From: an uncultured Bacilli bacterium
GTDB lineage: Bacteria > Bacillota_I > Bacilli_A > RF39 > UBA660
DNA: 57,589 nt
Reading direction: 5' to 3'
NCBI GenBank assembly: GCA_934167465.1
Contig: CAKPKR010000007.1
Coordinates: forward strand, 1-57,589
A program made the translations under genes and the position numbers. How positions within the stretch are numbered: the stretch's first letter is position 1; every line of letters begins with the position of its first letter. This document shows positions 24,466-33,953 of this stretch, piece after piece. The notes under the pieces were generated by a model. That model searched no databases. It had not been told where the DNA came from and saw only the letters and a program-made list of their open reading frames with translations.

Positions 24466-25908
24466 CTATCTGCTTCCTTTTCTTTTATTTTTTTCGATAT
24501 AATCATTAACTTTTGTTTTAATTTTTGAAGATTCTTGTAAGCAATCTTCCAAGTTTTCTAAATCATATCCTGCGTATCTTTCAACCATTCTTTTATATAA
24601 AGCTAAATCATTATTAGTTTTCTTAATACCTATTCCAACTATTAAATAATTATTTTTATTTAAATGAGTATAAATTATTCTTATTTGATCTTTTTTTAAT
24701 TCTTTATACCCTCTAAGTTTTTTATTTTCAACAAGTGACTTATATTCATCGGTACTTAAAGTATCAGTTCTTAATTTATTTAATAATATCCCTACTTTTT
24801 CTAAGTTTTCATTTGATATTTCTTTAATATCATCTTCAACATAAACATTTCCACTTTTTGTTTTAGCATAAAATATATTATTAACACTAGGTAATTCAGT
24901 ATCAATGATATCTTTTCTTTCTAGTTTTAATTTTTCTGTATTATAAACATATTTAATTTTTTTGTATTTTCTTTTGATAGTATTAAATTCGTGAACAATT
25001 TCTTTTTTCAAATCTTCATCACAATAACAATCATCATCAAAAATCATATTTTTTATTTCAATCATTTTTTCAATATAGTAATTAAGAAGTCTTGTCATTA
25101 TATATTCAAATTTTAGGGTATCAGGTTTTTCTTCTAAAGAAGGTTTATCAATAATTTCTTTTATTTCCTCTTCATTTTCTATACCATCAATTAAATTTTT
25201 GTAAAATTGAAACATATTATCATATTCTTTTTTATTTTTCGAATTTTCTACATAAACACTATCATATGAGTCAAATTCAGTATCAATCATCATTTCAACA
25301 TAAGTCTTTTCTATTATTTTACCACTATTAATTTTTGAAGCTAATAATTGATTATGTTTTCTTATTATTTCAATTATTCTTATTTGGTTTTCAACACTTA
25401 CACCAGCTTCAGCTAAAATATAAGGTAATTGATTAATTTCATAACTATTAATTTTTTGAGAATAACATAGTTCTGATAATATTCTTTTAGTAAATATTAA
25501 CCTATCAAATGAATAAATTTTCTTTATTTCATTTTTTCTTAATTCTAGTTTTCTATATTCTTGATTAAAAAAGTTTTTTAGAGAATTAAAAACTTTAACA
25601 TTAATTTCATATTCTTTCTCTTCTATCGCATTTTCTCCGCAAATATTTTCTATTTCTTTTAATCTATAAACAACATTAAATAATCTGTCAATAATTTTAT
25701 TTGCTATAGATTCATCTAATAAAGATGATACTATTAAAGAAATAATATCTATGTTATCATATATTTTATTATAATTTCCGTCCTCTAATAAACTTAATAA
25801 ATTTAAATATAATTCCTCTTCATTTACTAAACCATTTAATTCTTCTTTTAAATTTTCTAAATTATTAATATGATTACTTAAAATTATTTTGAATTCTGCT
25901 TTTGTCAT
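24466..25908 (-). CDS. 480-aa helical protein with a RelE-like C-terminal segment
   Basis: The first 340 residues are helical and highly charged (repeated EEE/KK stretches, possible coiled coil). Residues about 370-460 read STDEYKSLVENKKLRGYKELKKDQIRIIYTHLN-K-NYLIVGIGIKKTNNDLALYKRM. This follows the RelE/HigB order: KxL strand, RIIY strand, hydrophobic strand, KK..., helix. A RelE-like fold fused to a long helical body would be unusual for a toxin. GGGGGG serves as SD. It heads a gene pair with the 142-aa protein and is divergent from the MazF-like gene at 26021. Confidence 0.55.
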   Translation of the reverse strand: MTKAEFKIILSNHINNLENLKEELNGLVNEEELYLNLLSLLEDGNYNKIYDNIDIISLIVSSLLDESIANKIIDRLFNVVYRLKEIENICGENAIEEKEYEINVKVFNSLKNFFNQEYRKLELRKNEIKKIYSFDRLIFTKRILSELCYSQKINSYEINQLPYILAEAGVSVENQIRIIEIIRKHNQLLASKINSGKIIEKTYVEMMIDTEFDSYDSVYVENSKNKKEYDNMFQFYKNLIDGIENEEEIKEIIDKPSLEEKPDTLKFEYIMTRLLNYYIEKMIEIKNMIFDDDCYCDEDLKKEIVHEFNTIKRKYKKIKYVYNTEKLKLERKDIIDTELPSVNNIFYAKTKSGNVYVEDDIKEISNENLEKVGILLNKLRTDTLSTDEYKSLVENKKLRGYKELKKDQIRIIYTHLNKNNYLIVGIGIKKTNNDLALYKRMVERYAGYDLENLEDCLQESSKIKTKVNDYIEKNKRKGSR

Positions 25909-25965
25909 ATAATAAATCCCCCCTTTTTATTCAAATATTATATATATTTTTTCAAATTTGTCAAA

Positions 25966-25994
25966 TTGACAAACAAACAACATAGTATTATAAT
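25966..25994 (+). promoter_or_regulatory. Consensus promoter of the MazF-like gene
   Basis: TTGACA, 17 bases, TATAAT: a perfect consensus. The same block (from TGACAAACAAACAACAT to TATTATAATAT) recurs at 27428-27456 before the shortened copy. Confidence 0.8.
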
Positions 25995-26020
25995 ATCTAG
26001 CAATTCTTGGAGGGAAAATT

Positions 26021-26494
26021 ATGTTTAAATCAGGAGAAATTGTTTATCACGATGAACTATATTTTGAAGACAAAATATTAGATTCAAAATATAAAAGACC
26101 TTGTGTTGTACTATATGAAATAGAAATTGATGGAATTAATTATGTTTGTACCTGTCCATTAACAAGTCAAATAAAAACATTTAATAAAAAACCTCAAAAT
26201 TACGTACTTATTCCTACTGTTATATATAATTATAGGAAAATTAGTTTTGCTAATATATCAAATACAAGATTAAGAAAATTTGAAAATACCCATAAAACAA
26301 ATATTCCACTAGATGAGGTAACAGTATCTCTAATAAAACAAAGAATAATAAAAAGTAAAATAAATTCATTACAAGAAATAAAAGAACAATTATTAAAAAT
26401 AGAGAATGATGAAATCAAAAATAAAAAAAATGAAAAAGCATTAATTAAAAAAATGAAAAATGAAAAAAGAAGAAATGCAAAAAGAGCAAATTAA
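26021..26494 (+). CDS. MazF/PemK-like SH3-fold protein
   Basis: A 157-aa protein. The first 80 residues follow the PemK/MazF pattern: SGEIVYHDELYF, KRPCVVLYEIE, INYVCTCPLTSQ, then YRKISFANISNTRLRKF. The C-terminal 50 residues are very basic (lysine-rich helix ending KRRNAKRAN) and unlike classical MazF, which is about 115 residues. No antitoxin gene is adjacent. SD GGAGGG, 9 bases before ATG. Its 5' and 3' ends are repeated almost unchanged in the short gene at 27484. An mRNA interferase is one option; a non-toxic relative is equally possible. Confidence 0.55.
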   Translation: MFKSGEIVYHDELYFEDKILDSKYKRPCVVLYEIEIDGINYVCTCPLTSQIKTFNKKPQNYVLIPTVIYNYRKISFANISNTRLRKFENTHKTNIPLDEVTVSLIKQRIIKSKINSLQEIKEQLLKIENDEIKNKKNEKALIKKMKNEKRRNAKRAN

Positions 26495-26504
26495 TTGCTC
26501 TTTT
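26480..26504 (+). terminator. Terminator of MazF-like gene
   Basis: AAAAGAGCAA/TTGCTCTTTT around the stop codon. The short copy has an equivalent hairpin with compensating base changes. Confidence 0.8.
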
Positions 26505-26762
26505 AAAAAACTGCAAAAATATTTGACATTTACAATCAATACTTATTTGAGATTATATAATGTAATAATTATCCATTATTATTTCATAATTTATCAAAAT
26601 TTATATTTTTGTATAAACTAAGCTTTTGCTATTTTTTCGCTTTTTTAGCAATAATTGTACTTGTATCATACAATAAGAAATACTCTCTAATCTCAATTCT
26701 TATATGAACTTTTCCTATAGTTTCAATTTATAATTCTATTAGCATATAAATTATAATGTTGA

Positions 26763-27374
26763 TTAAGATAATTTCTTAAGTCTTTTAATAATTGTTTTAA
26801 CTTTTCGTTTATTTTCTAAATATTCAATTACCATTTTATTCGTATGTAACCCACATTTTTTTAATTTTGGCAAATTTAATTCTTTTAATTCTTTATTATA
26901 ATATAAGAAATAATCTCCAATTTCTTCTACACTATTATTTATATATCCAATTATTCTATTTCTTTCATCCAATTTAATAATTATTTCTCCACAATTTATA
27001 TCTATTTCTCTTTTAGTACATTCATTTATACTATAATTATATTCATTTATAATTTCTATTCTTTCTATATCTTTTATTGTATCTGTAAAAGAATCTTCTA
27101 CTTTAGAAATTATTTTTTTATTTTGTAAATCTAATATAAAATAATCAAATACTATATATTTTTCTCTTTCATATTTTTTTACTTCATAATTATCAATGAT
27201 TATATTATATGGACAATAACACACATTATCAAATTGATAATTATAATCATCAAATGTACTTGGCGATTTTTTTGCTTCTTCTGCTAACATATCTGCAGAG
27301 AATTCTTCTATTAATTCAACAATTGGTATGGGTCTTAGTAACGGCGGTATACGTGGTTCTTTAACAGTATACAT
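26763..27374 (-). CDS. 203-aa protein of unknown function
   Basis: Starts MYTVKEPRIPPLLRPIPIVE, proline-rich, then SADMLAEEAKKSPSTFDDY and a beta-rich middle with two cysteines (NVCYCPYNIIIDNYEV), and a basic helical end. SD GGGAG lies about 10 bases before the ATG. It stands alone between the MazF-like gene and its short copy, transcribed in the opposite direction. The intervening 26505-26762 stretch shows no gene, RNA or strong hairpin. Not recognised; cytosolic, with no catalytic motif visible. Confidence 0.5.
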   Translation of the reverse strand: MYTVKEPRIPPLLRPIPIVELIEEFSADMLAEEAKKSPSTFDDYNYQFDNVCYCPYNIIIDNYEVKKYEREKYIVFDYFILDLQNKKIISKVEDSFTDTIKDIERIEIINEYNYSINECTKREIDINCGEIIIKLDERNRIIGYINNSVEEIGDYFLYYNKELKELNLPKLKKCGLHTNKMVIEYLENKRKVKTIIKRLKKLS

Positions 27375-27427
27375 TTATTATCAGCTCCCTCTTCTATTAT
27401 TATACATTGTTTTTTTAAATTAATCAA

Positions 27428-27456
27428 ATGACAAACAAACAACATGGTATTATAAT
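27428..27456 (+). promoter_or_regulatory. Duplicated promoter of the shortened MazF-like gene
   Basis: ATGACA, 17 bases, TATAAT. One base of the -35 differs from the parent promoter at 25966. Confidence 0.65.
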
Positions 27457-27483
27457 ATACAATAATTTTTTGGGAGGAAAATT

Positions 27484-27678
27484 ATGTTTAAACCAGGAGA
27501 AATTGTTTACCATGATAAGCTATATTTTGAAGACAAAATATTAGATTCAAAAAATAAAAGACCTTGTGTTGTATTATATAAAATAGAAAATGATAAAATC
27601 AAAAATAAAAAAAATGAAAAAACATTAATTAAAAAAATGAAAAATGAAAAAAGAAGAAATGCAAAAAGGACAAAATAA
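27484..27678 (+). pseudogene. Internally deleted copy of the MazF-like gene (64 aa, in frame)
   Basis: The first 35 codons match those of the gene at 26021 nearly residue for residue (GEIVYHDKLYFEDKILDSK, RPCVVLYKIE), then the frame jumps straight to the last 29 codons (NDKIKNKKNEK...KRRNAKR). About 93 codons are missing. In the parent, both edges of the lost segment carry AAATAGA, so deletion between short direct repeats explains it. The reading frame, SD, promoter and terminator are all kept, so a 64-aa product may be made. It lacks most of the SH3 fold and cannot be an active MazF. Confidence 0.75.
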
Positions 27679-27689
27679 TTGTCCTTTTT
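27663..27689. terminator. Bidirectional terminator (short MazF-like copy / polC)
   Basis: AAAAAGGACAA/TTGTCCTTTTT; polC ends in its right arm. Confidence 0.85.
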
Positions 27690-30600
27690 AAAATAGACTT
27701 AATTGATTTGTTTCATCCATTCCTTCAAATATACCCATAAGTCTCATTTTATCAATTAAAGTTCCTGAAACTTTACATCTTCTTTGGAAATCTTCAATAC
27801 TAATAAATTTTTGCTTATTTCTTTCTTCAACTATATTTTTAGCAACTGTATCTCCTAAACCATCAATTGCACTAAAAGGTGGAAAAATACTCTTATCATC
27901 CTTTACTTTCCATACATTTGATTCACTATTATATAAATCAACATTAAGGAAATTAATTCCACGAGCAGTTGCTTCTAGACATACGTGTAAAGATTCAAAT
28001 ACACCGGCATCTTTATTAGTAGAATCTTCTTTATTATTTATTTCAATTAATGTATCTTTAATTGCTTTATAACCCTTTATCATAGCATCAACATTCACAT
28101 CAGTTGCTTTACTAGATAACCAAGAAGCATAATAATATACTGGTTTATGAACTTTAACCCAAGCAATTCTAAAAGCACTAATAACATATGCTGCTGCGTG
28201 GGCCTTAGGGAACATATATTTTATTTTAGAACAACTATCAATAAACCAAGGTTCAATTCCTGAATCCTTCATTAATTGTTCATATTCTAACCATTGTTCT
28301 CTTTCTTTAGGTTTACTTGCTTTACCTTTACGAACAAACTCCATTATTTTAAATGCTTTTATTGGTTCTAATCCATGATACATTAAATAAACCATAATAT
28401 CATCACGACATCCAATAACCTCACTAAAAGGAACTATTCCTTGTTTAATTAATTCTTGAGCATTACCAAGCCAAACATCAGTACCATGAGATAAACCTGA
28501 TATTTTAATCAATTCAGCAAATGTTGTTGGTTTAGTATCTTCTAACATTTGTAATGTAAATTTTGTTCCAAACTCGGGAATTCCTAAACTACCAGTTTTA
28601 CACATAATTTGTTCCTCTGTTACACCTAGGGGTTTAGGTGACAAAAATATTCCCATTGTTTCTTTATCATCTAAAGGTATTTCGGAAACATTCATACCTG
28701 TTGCATCTTGAATAAGTCTTAATTGTGTAGGATCTGAGTGACCTAAAATATCTAGTTTTAAAACATCATCTTCAATTGAATGGTAATCAAAGTGAGTAGT
28801 TCGCCAAGCAGATGTTGGGTCATCAGCTGGAAATTGAAATGGTGTAAAATCAAAGACATCCATATAATCCGGAATAACTACAATTCCTCCTGGATGTTGA
28901 CCAGTTGTTCTTTTAACCCCTGTACATCCTCTAGCTAATCTTTCAACCTCAGCCGTACGCATTACAATATTATGTTCTTCACAATATCCTTTAACATAAC
29001 CAAACGCTGTTTTGTCAGCAACAGTACCAATAGTTCCCGCTCTATAAACATTATCAACACCAAACAATACTTTAGTATATTCGTGTGTTGCAGCTTGGTT
29101 TAAATCCGAAAAGTTTAAATCAATATCTGGAACTTTATCAGCATTAAATCCTAAGAAAGTGGCAAATGGCATATCTTGTCCATCTTTATACATTGTTTCA
29201 CCACAAACTGGACATTTTTTATTAGGTAAATCAAATCCACTTGAAAAAGTTGCTCCTAAAGCATTTCCATTTTCATCTTCGAAAATACTATGTTTACATT
29301 TTAAACATCTGTAATGAGCTGGTAATGGATTTACTTCTGTTATTCCCATCATAGTGGCTACAAAGCTTGAACCAACAGAACCACGGGAACCAACTAGAAA
29401 ACCATCATCATTAGATTTTTTAACTAATCTTTGGGCAATTAAGTAAATAGGATCAAATCCTCCTCCTATAATTCCTCCCAATGTCTTTTTAAGTTTCTTT
29501 TCTAATTCTTCTTCGTTTAATTCCTCTTCAGTAGTTTCTTTTATATTATTTCTAACTAAATTTTTTACTTCATCAAAACCTTTTAATATTGTTTCGTGTA
29601 GTTCTTTAAAGATTATATTTATATCCGTTATATTTTGTTTTTCTAAATTATATTTAATACTATTTAATACAGCATCTCCATATAATTCTTTAGCGATTCT
29701 TTCTTCAATGTTAAGTGGTAAAGTTTCTCCATACCAATCTTTAGCTTTAGTATAAACTAAATCAGTAACTACCCTAGGACAATCTAGATAATTACCATCA
29801 TCGCCTTTAACTCTTGGAGAAAATGGTACACCACCTGTTTGAATTATTACTTCAATTTCTTCTACTTTATCCAAAATTTTATTAGGATTAGTAACTACTA
29901 ATTCATAAGCTTTTTCTTCACCTAAGAAACTAAAATCTTCTAACATTTCTCTAGTTGTTCTAAAGTGACAACTAGGTATTTCTTTATAACGAGCTAAAGG
30001 ATGTCTTCCTCCACCTGGTACTTTTTGATTTACAATTATTTCACGATAAATCTTATCTTCTTTTCTTAAGTGATGAACATCACCAGTTGCTACCATTAAT
30101 TTTCCAGATTCTTCTGTTGTTTTTATTATTTTTTTTACTACTTCGATTAATTCATCTTTACTACCAAAATCTCCTGATTCTAGTAAATGACAATACATAT
30201 CTAATGGTTGAATTTCAACATAATCATAAAAATTAATTATATTGGTAAGTTCTTCTTCACTTTTACTTCTAGCTTCAATAAATACTTCAGATTCATAGCA
30301 TCCACTTCCGACTAGTAATCCTTCACGATGTTTTTCAATTTCACTACGAAGAATTCTAGGAGTTTTGTATAAATATTTAGTGTTCGCTAAAGAAATAAGT
30401 TTAAAGAAATTTTTAAGGCCTACTTTATTTAAGCATAATAAATTAACATGAAAAGCACGACCATATTTATGAATCTCATCTTTTGATACTAATTTATCTA
30501 AATCACTTATTATTTCAAAATTTCTATCATTTAATTTTCTTAGCATTTTCGCAAATACTAAAGCTGTTCCTTCAGCATCGTAATCAGCTCTATGGTGTGC

Positions 30601-32241
30601 TTCTTCATCAAAAGGAACATTATATCTTTTAACAAGTGCTGACAAACTATGTCTAGCAAATGTATTGTCCATTGTTCTTGATAATTCTAGGGTATCAATT
30701 ACAGTATTTTTATATTCACCTAGATTATATTTCTTATAAGCCATTTCTAAGAATGAAGTATCGAATTTAGCGTTATGAGCAACCATTGGTAAATCTCCTA
30801 CCCATTCAATAAATTCTTTTACTGTGTCTTCTTCGTTTGGTTTTCCTTTCAACATTTCATTTGTAATATTAGTAACATTTGTTATTCTTTCGCTTATTTC
30901 TTTGCCAGGGTTAATTAATCTATCATATCGATCAGTTATCATTCCATCTTGAATTTTAACTGCTCCTATTTCGATAATAGAATCTTCACCACCGGCGTTA
31001 AATCCTGTAGTTTCTAAGTCGAATACAACATATGTACTTTCTAATAAAGAATCATTTGTTGGTCTTACTACTATTTTTACCGTATCATCAATAAGTGTTA
31101 ATTCCGTTCCATATATTACTTTGAATTTATCTTGTTCTTCTTTTCCTTTGTTATAATTTCTAACTAAATTAAATACGTGAGGAAAGGCTTGGCATCCATT
31201 ATGGTCAGTTATAGCGATTCCTTTATGTCCCCAAGCTATTGCCTCTTTAACTAAAACTTCTTCATTAACAACTCCATCCATTTGACTCATCATTGTATGA
31301 GCATGTAGTTCTACTCTTTTTACTGGAGCATCATCAATTATTTTTTCTATTTGTTTATCTAATTTATTTATATCTTTTATACTTAAAGACATATCAGGAT
31401 TATATTTGTCTGGTTCTTTAACTTGTGCTCTAATTTTATACCACTTATTTTCAGAAATGTCTGGGAATTCTTCATTGGCATTTAAAAACATAGAAGCATA
31501 TATACTATCAGTAAAATCAGTTAGTTTTAAATTTAATATTTTAAATTCTCTACCATCTTTTGTTTTTAGTTCTTTTTGTTCCATTCCAAATATAAAAGCT
31601 TCAACTGTTATTGTTTTGTTTAGTTCAACTATTGTATCCATTCTTGTAATTGGATCAGTTATTAATCTTCCATATATAACATCTGGATGATCTTCGTGAA
31701 CTTTAGGTTTTCTCTCATAATTTTTAAATTTAGGTTTTTCTTCTTGTTTTGGTTCAGCCGTTTTAACTACTGGTTCTGCCTTTTTTATTTCTTCTTTTTT
31801 AGGCTCTTTATATTCTATTTTTAATTCATATCCAAATTTTTTCATATTTGAAATAATCATATTTTCTAATTCAGTAGTTAATTTATTTTCTTCTTGTAAT
31901 TCTAAAGTATTATTTCTATAAACAATATTATCATTGTTTTTTAAAACATCAATATTATTTTCTTCTATTAAATAATCCAAATAGTCATAGAATAAATGAA
32001 TATTAATATTCTTAATTTTTAATTTAAGATTTACTTGAACATTAGGAAAAACATATTTAATTTTTTCTTTTAATTCTAAATAAATTTTAACTGGTAAGTT
32101 AGATTCTAATTCAATATTAATTAAACAACAATCTTTGGTATCATTTGTAATTATTCCTAATAATTTTCCATTATTAAAAAAAGTATAATTACTTTTTTCT
32201 ATTCCTGTTTTATTTAATAATTTTTCTAATCCATTATCCAT
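27688..32241 (-). CDS. polC: DNA polymerase III alpha subunit, Gram-positive PolC
   Basis: A 1517-aa replicative polymerase. Order: N-terminal domain and a lysine/proline-rich linker (about 150-180), OB domain (DPITRMDTIVELN...), PHP domain (VELHAHTMMSQMDGV, ITDHNG), embedded DnaQ-like exonuclease (YVVFDLETTGFN, HNAKFDTSFL, HHRADYDAEGTA), then the polymerase core with GSRGSVGSSFVA, the DIDLNFS aspartates and PHAAAYV. It ends with NQLSLF, the sliding-clamp-binding pentapeptide. It is slightly longer than Bacillus PolC (about 1437 aa). It stands as a single gene. Essential chromosomal marker. Confidence 0.97.
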   Translation of the reverse strand: MDNGLEKLLNKTGIEKSNYTFFNNGKLLGIITNDTKDCCLINIELESNLPVKIYLELKEKIKYVFPNVQVNLKLKIKNINIHLFYDYLDYLIEENNIDVLKNNDNIVYRNNTLELQEENKLTTELENMIISNMKKFGYELKIEYKEPKKEEIKKAEPVVKTAEPKQEEKPKFKNYERKPKVHEDHPDVIYGRLITDPITRMDTIVELNKTITVEAFIFGMEQKELKTKDGREFKILNLKLTDFTDSIYASMFLNANEEFPDISENKWYKIRAQVKEPDKYNPDMSLSIKDINKLDKQIEKIIDDAPVKRVELHAHTMMSQMDGVVNEEVLVKEAIAWGHKGIAITDHNGCQAFPHVFNLVRNYNKGKEEQDKFKVIYGTELTLIDDTVKIVVRPTNDSLLESTYVVFDLETTGFNAGGEDSIIEIGAVKIQDGMITDRYDRLINPGKEISERITNVTNITNEMLKGKPNEEDTVKEFIEWVGDLPMVAHNAKFDTSFLEMAYKKYNLGEYKNTVIDTLELSRTMDNTFARHSLSALVKRYNVPFDEEAHHRADYDAEGTALVFAKMLRKLNDRNFEIISDLDKLVSKDEIHKYGRAFHVNLLCLNKVGLKNFFKLISLANTKYLYKTPRILRSEIEKHREGLLVGSGCYESEVFIEARSKSEEELTNIINFYDYVEIQPLDMYCHLLESGDFGSKDELIEVVKKIIKTTEESGKLMVATGDVHHLRKEDKIYREIIVNQKVPGGGRHPLARYKEIPSCHFRTTREMLEDFSFLGEEKAYELVVTNPNKILDKVEEIEVIIQTGGVPFSPRVKGDDGNYLDCPRVVTDLVYTKAKDWYGETLPLNIEERIAKELYGDAVLNSIKYNLEKQNITDINIIFKELHETILKGFDEVKNLVRNNIKETTEEELNEEELEKKLKKTLGGIIGGGFDPIYLIAQRLVKKSNDDGFLVGSRGSVGSSFVATMMGITEVNPLPAHYRCLKCKHSIFEDENGNALGATFSSGFDLPNKKCPVCGETMYKDGQDMPFATFLGFNADKVPDIDLNFSDLNQAATHEYTKVLFGVDNVYRAGTIGTVADKTAFGYVKGYCEEHNIVMRTAEVERLARGCTGVKRTTGQHPGGIVVIPDYMDVFDFTPFQFPADDPTSAWRTTHFDYHSIEDDVLKLDILGHSDPTQLRLIQDATGMNVSEIPLDDKETMGIFLSPKPLGVTEEQIMCKTGSLGIPEFGTKFTLQMLEDTKPTTFAELIKISGLSHGTDVWLGNAQELIKQGIVPFSEVIGCRDDIMVYLMYHGLEPIKAFKIMEFVRKGKASKPKEREQWLEYEQLMKDSGIEPWFIDSCSKIKYMFPKAHAAAYVISAFRIAWVKVHKPVYYYASWLSSKATDVNVDAMIKGYKAIKDTLIEINNKEDSTNKDAGVFESLHVCLEATARGINFLNVDLYNSESNVWKVKDDKSIFPPFSAIDGLGDTVAKNIVEERNKQKFISIEDFQRRCKVSGTLIDKMRLMGIFEGMDETNQLSLF

Positions 32242-32300
32242 ACTACCACCATTTATATTTTATCAAAAAAATGTTTTATTTTAAACATTTATAAATAAAT

Positions 32301-32355
32301 TTGACAAATAATTTTAACATATATACAATATAAACCAATTTTAGGAGGTTGGTTT
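32301..32355 (+). promoter_or_regulatory. Promoter and SD hairpin of the frameshifted gene
   Basis: TTGACA (32301-32306), 17 bases, TACAAT (32324-32329). Then AAACCAA (32332-32338) pairs with TTGGTTT (32349-32355), placing the SD AGGAGG in the loop just before the ATG. Confidence 0.6.
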
Positions 32356-32356
32356 T

Positions 32357-32874
32357 ATGGATAATGTATATATACATTTTACTGAGTTTAATATTGAAAC
32401 AATCGATAGTATTTTTAGAAATGGTATTATGTCTAAATATAATCTAATCAAAAATGGTATTGTAAAAAATGCTGGAATTGGTAGTAATGGTAAATATTAT
32501 GTTAGCCTAACTAAAAAATCGAATCAAAAAAATGTGTGTATAGTGCTTTAAGTAAAAGTAACGCCTATATCGGAATCAAAGTTAAATTAAAGAAAGAACC
32601 AATTAAAGCTAAAATTCAAAATACAGCAATTTTTACTAATACTATAATTCCAATTAGATATAGTCCTTATAATGATGAATGGCAAACAAAAGAAATTATA
32701 ACTCCTGATCAGTTTATGGAATTATCTTATCCATTAGATTATATTAGTGAAGTTTTCAAAAATAATAAAGAATATTTAGAATCAACAATTGAAAAAATCA
32801 ATGAAATTAAAGAACTAATGAAGATTTATAATATTGATATTCCATTAAGAACAGAAAAAGTTTACACTAAGTAA
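32357..32874 (+). pseudogene. Frameshifted paralog of the 33390 gene (possible slippage at A7)
   Basis: The first frame gives IHFTEFNIETIDSIFRNGIM... and stops at 32551. The continuation (IGIKV...NDEWQTKEIITPDQFM...) lies in the -1 frame to 32874. Both parts align along their length with the intact 171-aa protein at 33390. The frames meet at seven consecutive A (32526-32532), where a one-base indel, or -1 ribosomal slippage over CAAAAAAA, would restore a single protein. Promoter, SD and terminator are intact. See the paralog for the family. Confidence 0.75.
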
Positions 32875-32880
32875 ACTTTT
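32856..32880. terminator. Bidirectional terminator
   Basis: AAAAGTTTAC/GTAAACTTTT between the frameshifted gene and sufU. The paralog has nearly the same stem at 33927. Confidence 0.8.
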
Positions 32881-33307
32881 ATTTTTCTTCTATTTTTTTT
32901 ATAACTCTTTCTAATCCCCACCAAGGAAGTAAAGCACACTTTTTTCTATTAGGTTGCTTATATATATCATCATAGACAATAGAGTTTTCTAATATTTCAG
33001 AATTATACTCTTTTTCATCTAACATTTTTACAAAATTTGTATATATTTCTGTTGCCTCTTCCAAAGTTTTACCTATTATTGTTTCAATCATTATTGACGT
33101 TGAACTAGTGCATATGGCACACGCTTCACCATCAAATTTAGCATCCACAATAATTCCATTTTCTATTTTTACCATTAAATTAATTTCATCAATACAAGAT
33201 TCATTGTTAGTATTAACTAGAATATAGCTATCATCATCTATTAATCCTCTATTTTTAGGATTTTGATAATTTTCTAAAATTATAGTTCTTCTTAAATTTT
33301 GATCCAT
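32879..33307 (-). CDS. sufU: SufU-type Fe-S cluster scaffold/sulfur acceptor
   Basis: A 143-aa IscU/SufU-fold protein. It carries the three conserved cysteines and the aspartate in SCIDEIN, ACAICTSSTSI and RKKCALLPWWGLE; the 18-20 residue insertion between the second and third cysteine regions is of SufU length. SufU is a zinc protein that accepts persulfide sulfur from the cysteine desulfurase SufS and hands it to SufBCD in Gram-positives. The other suf genes are not nearby. The ATG at 33307 is preferred; AGGTGAT lies 7 bases upstream and overlaps two earlier potential starts. It is wedged between two paralogous genes, suggesting insertion or duplication around it. Confidence 0.85.
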   Translation of the reverse strand: MDQNLRRTIILENYQNPKNRGLIDDDSYILVNTNNESCIDEINLMVKIENGIIVDAKFDGEACAICTSSTSIMIETIIGKTLEEATEIYTNFVKMLDEKEYNSEILENSIVYDDIYKQPNRKKCALLPWWGLERVIKKIEEK

Positions 33308-33337
33308 TTTCATCACCTATATAATTATAATACAAAT

Positions 33338-33366
33338 TTGACATAGAAGCAAAAAAAATTTATAAT
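33338..33366 (+). promoter_or_regulatory. Consensus promoter of the 33390 gene
   Basis: TTGACA, 17 bases, TATAAT, 23 bases before the ATG; divergent from sufU. Confidence 0.8.
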
Positions 33367-33389
33367 ATGCAAACAAAGAGGTTGATTTT

Positions 33390-33905
33390 ATGAACAATAA
33401 ATATATTCATTTTACTGAATTTAATATGGAAACAATTGAAAGTATTTTTAAAAATGGTATTATGTCTAAATATAATCTACAAAAAAATGGAATTTACAAA
33501 AAAGCTGGGATTGGTAGTAATGGTAAATATTATATCAGTTTAACTAGAAATACAGATTATCACAATAGTGCTTTTAAATTATTTAAACATAATCCAAATA
33601 GTATTGGAATCGAAGTAATATCTGATACAGCTATTAAAGCTAAAAGAAGTGATTTTTTTCTATTTATAAATACCAAATCAACTATAAGATGTAGTATTTA
33701 TGATGATGAATGGCAAACAAAAGAAACAATTTATCCAGACAAATTTGTTTCCTTATATTATCCATTAGATTTTATTTATGATTTATATGAAAAAGATACT
33801 GAATATTTGAAATTGATATCTGAAAAAATTAATAAAGTAAAAGAATTAATGAAAATTTATAATATTAATATTCCTTTAAATACAAATGACAAAATAAATT
33901 TTTGA
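33390..33905 (+). CDS. 171-aa protein, possible ADP-ribosyltransferase-like fold
   Basis: Starts with YIHFTEFNMETIESIFKNGI. The H-x-T followed by an I..I..GI helix, then GKYYISLTR, SIGIEV, and a later DEWQTKETI with an acidic residue before a strand, recall the order of small ADP-ribosyltransferase-like domains (H/R, S/Y, E). No full catalytic set can be claimed. The C-terminal 40 residues are a helix (LISEKINKVKELMKIYNI). It is the intact member of a pair; its frameshifted twin lies 500 bases upstream across sufU. SD AGAGG. Function unknown. Confidence 0.55.
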   Translation: MNNKYIHFTEFNMETIESIFKNGIMSKYNLQKNGIYKKAGIGSNGKYYISLTRNTDYHNSAFKLFKHNPNSIGIEVISDTAIKAKRSDFFLFINTKSTIRCSIYDDEWQTKETIYPDKFVSLYYPLDFIYDLYEKDTEYLKLISEKINKVKELMKIYNINIPLNTNDKINF

Positions 33906-33926
33906 TGTAACTTACATTATAGATAA

Positions 33927-33953
33927 AAAAAGTTTACAAATTGTAAACTTTTT
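33927..33953. terminator. Bidirectional terminator
   Basis: AAAAAGTTTAC/GTAAACTTTTT between the convergent 33390 gene and spoVS. Confidence 0.85.
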
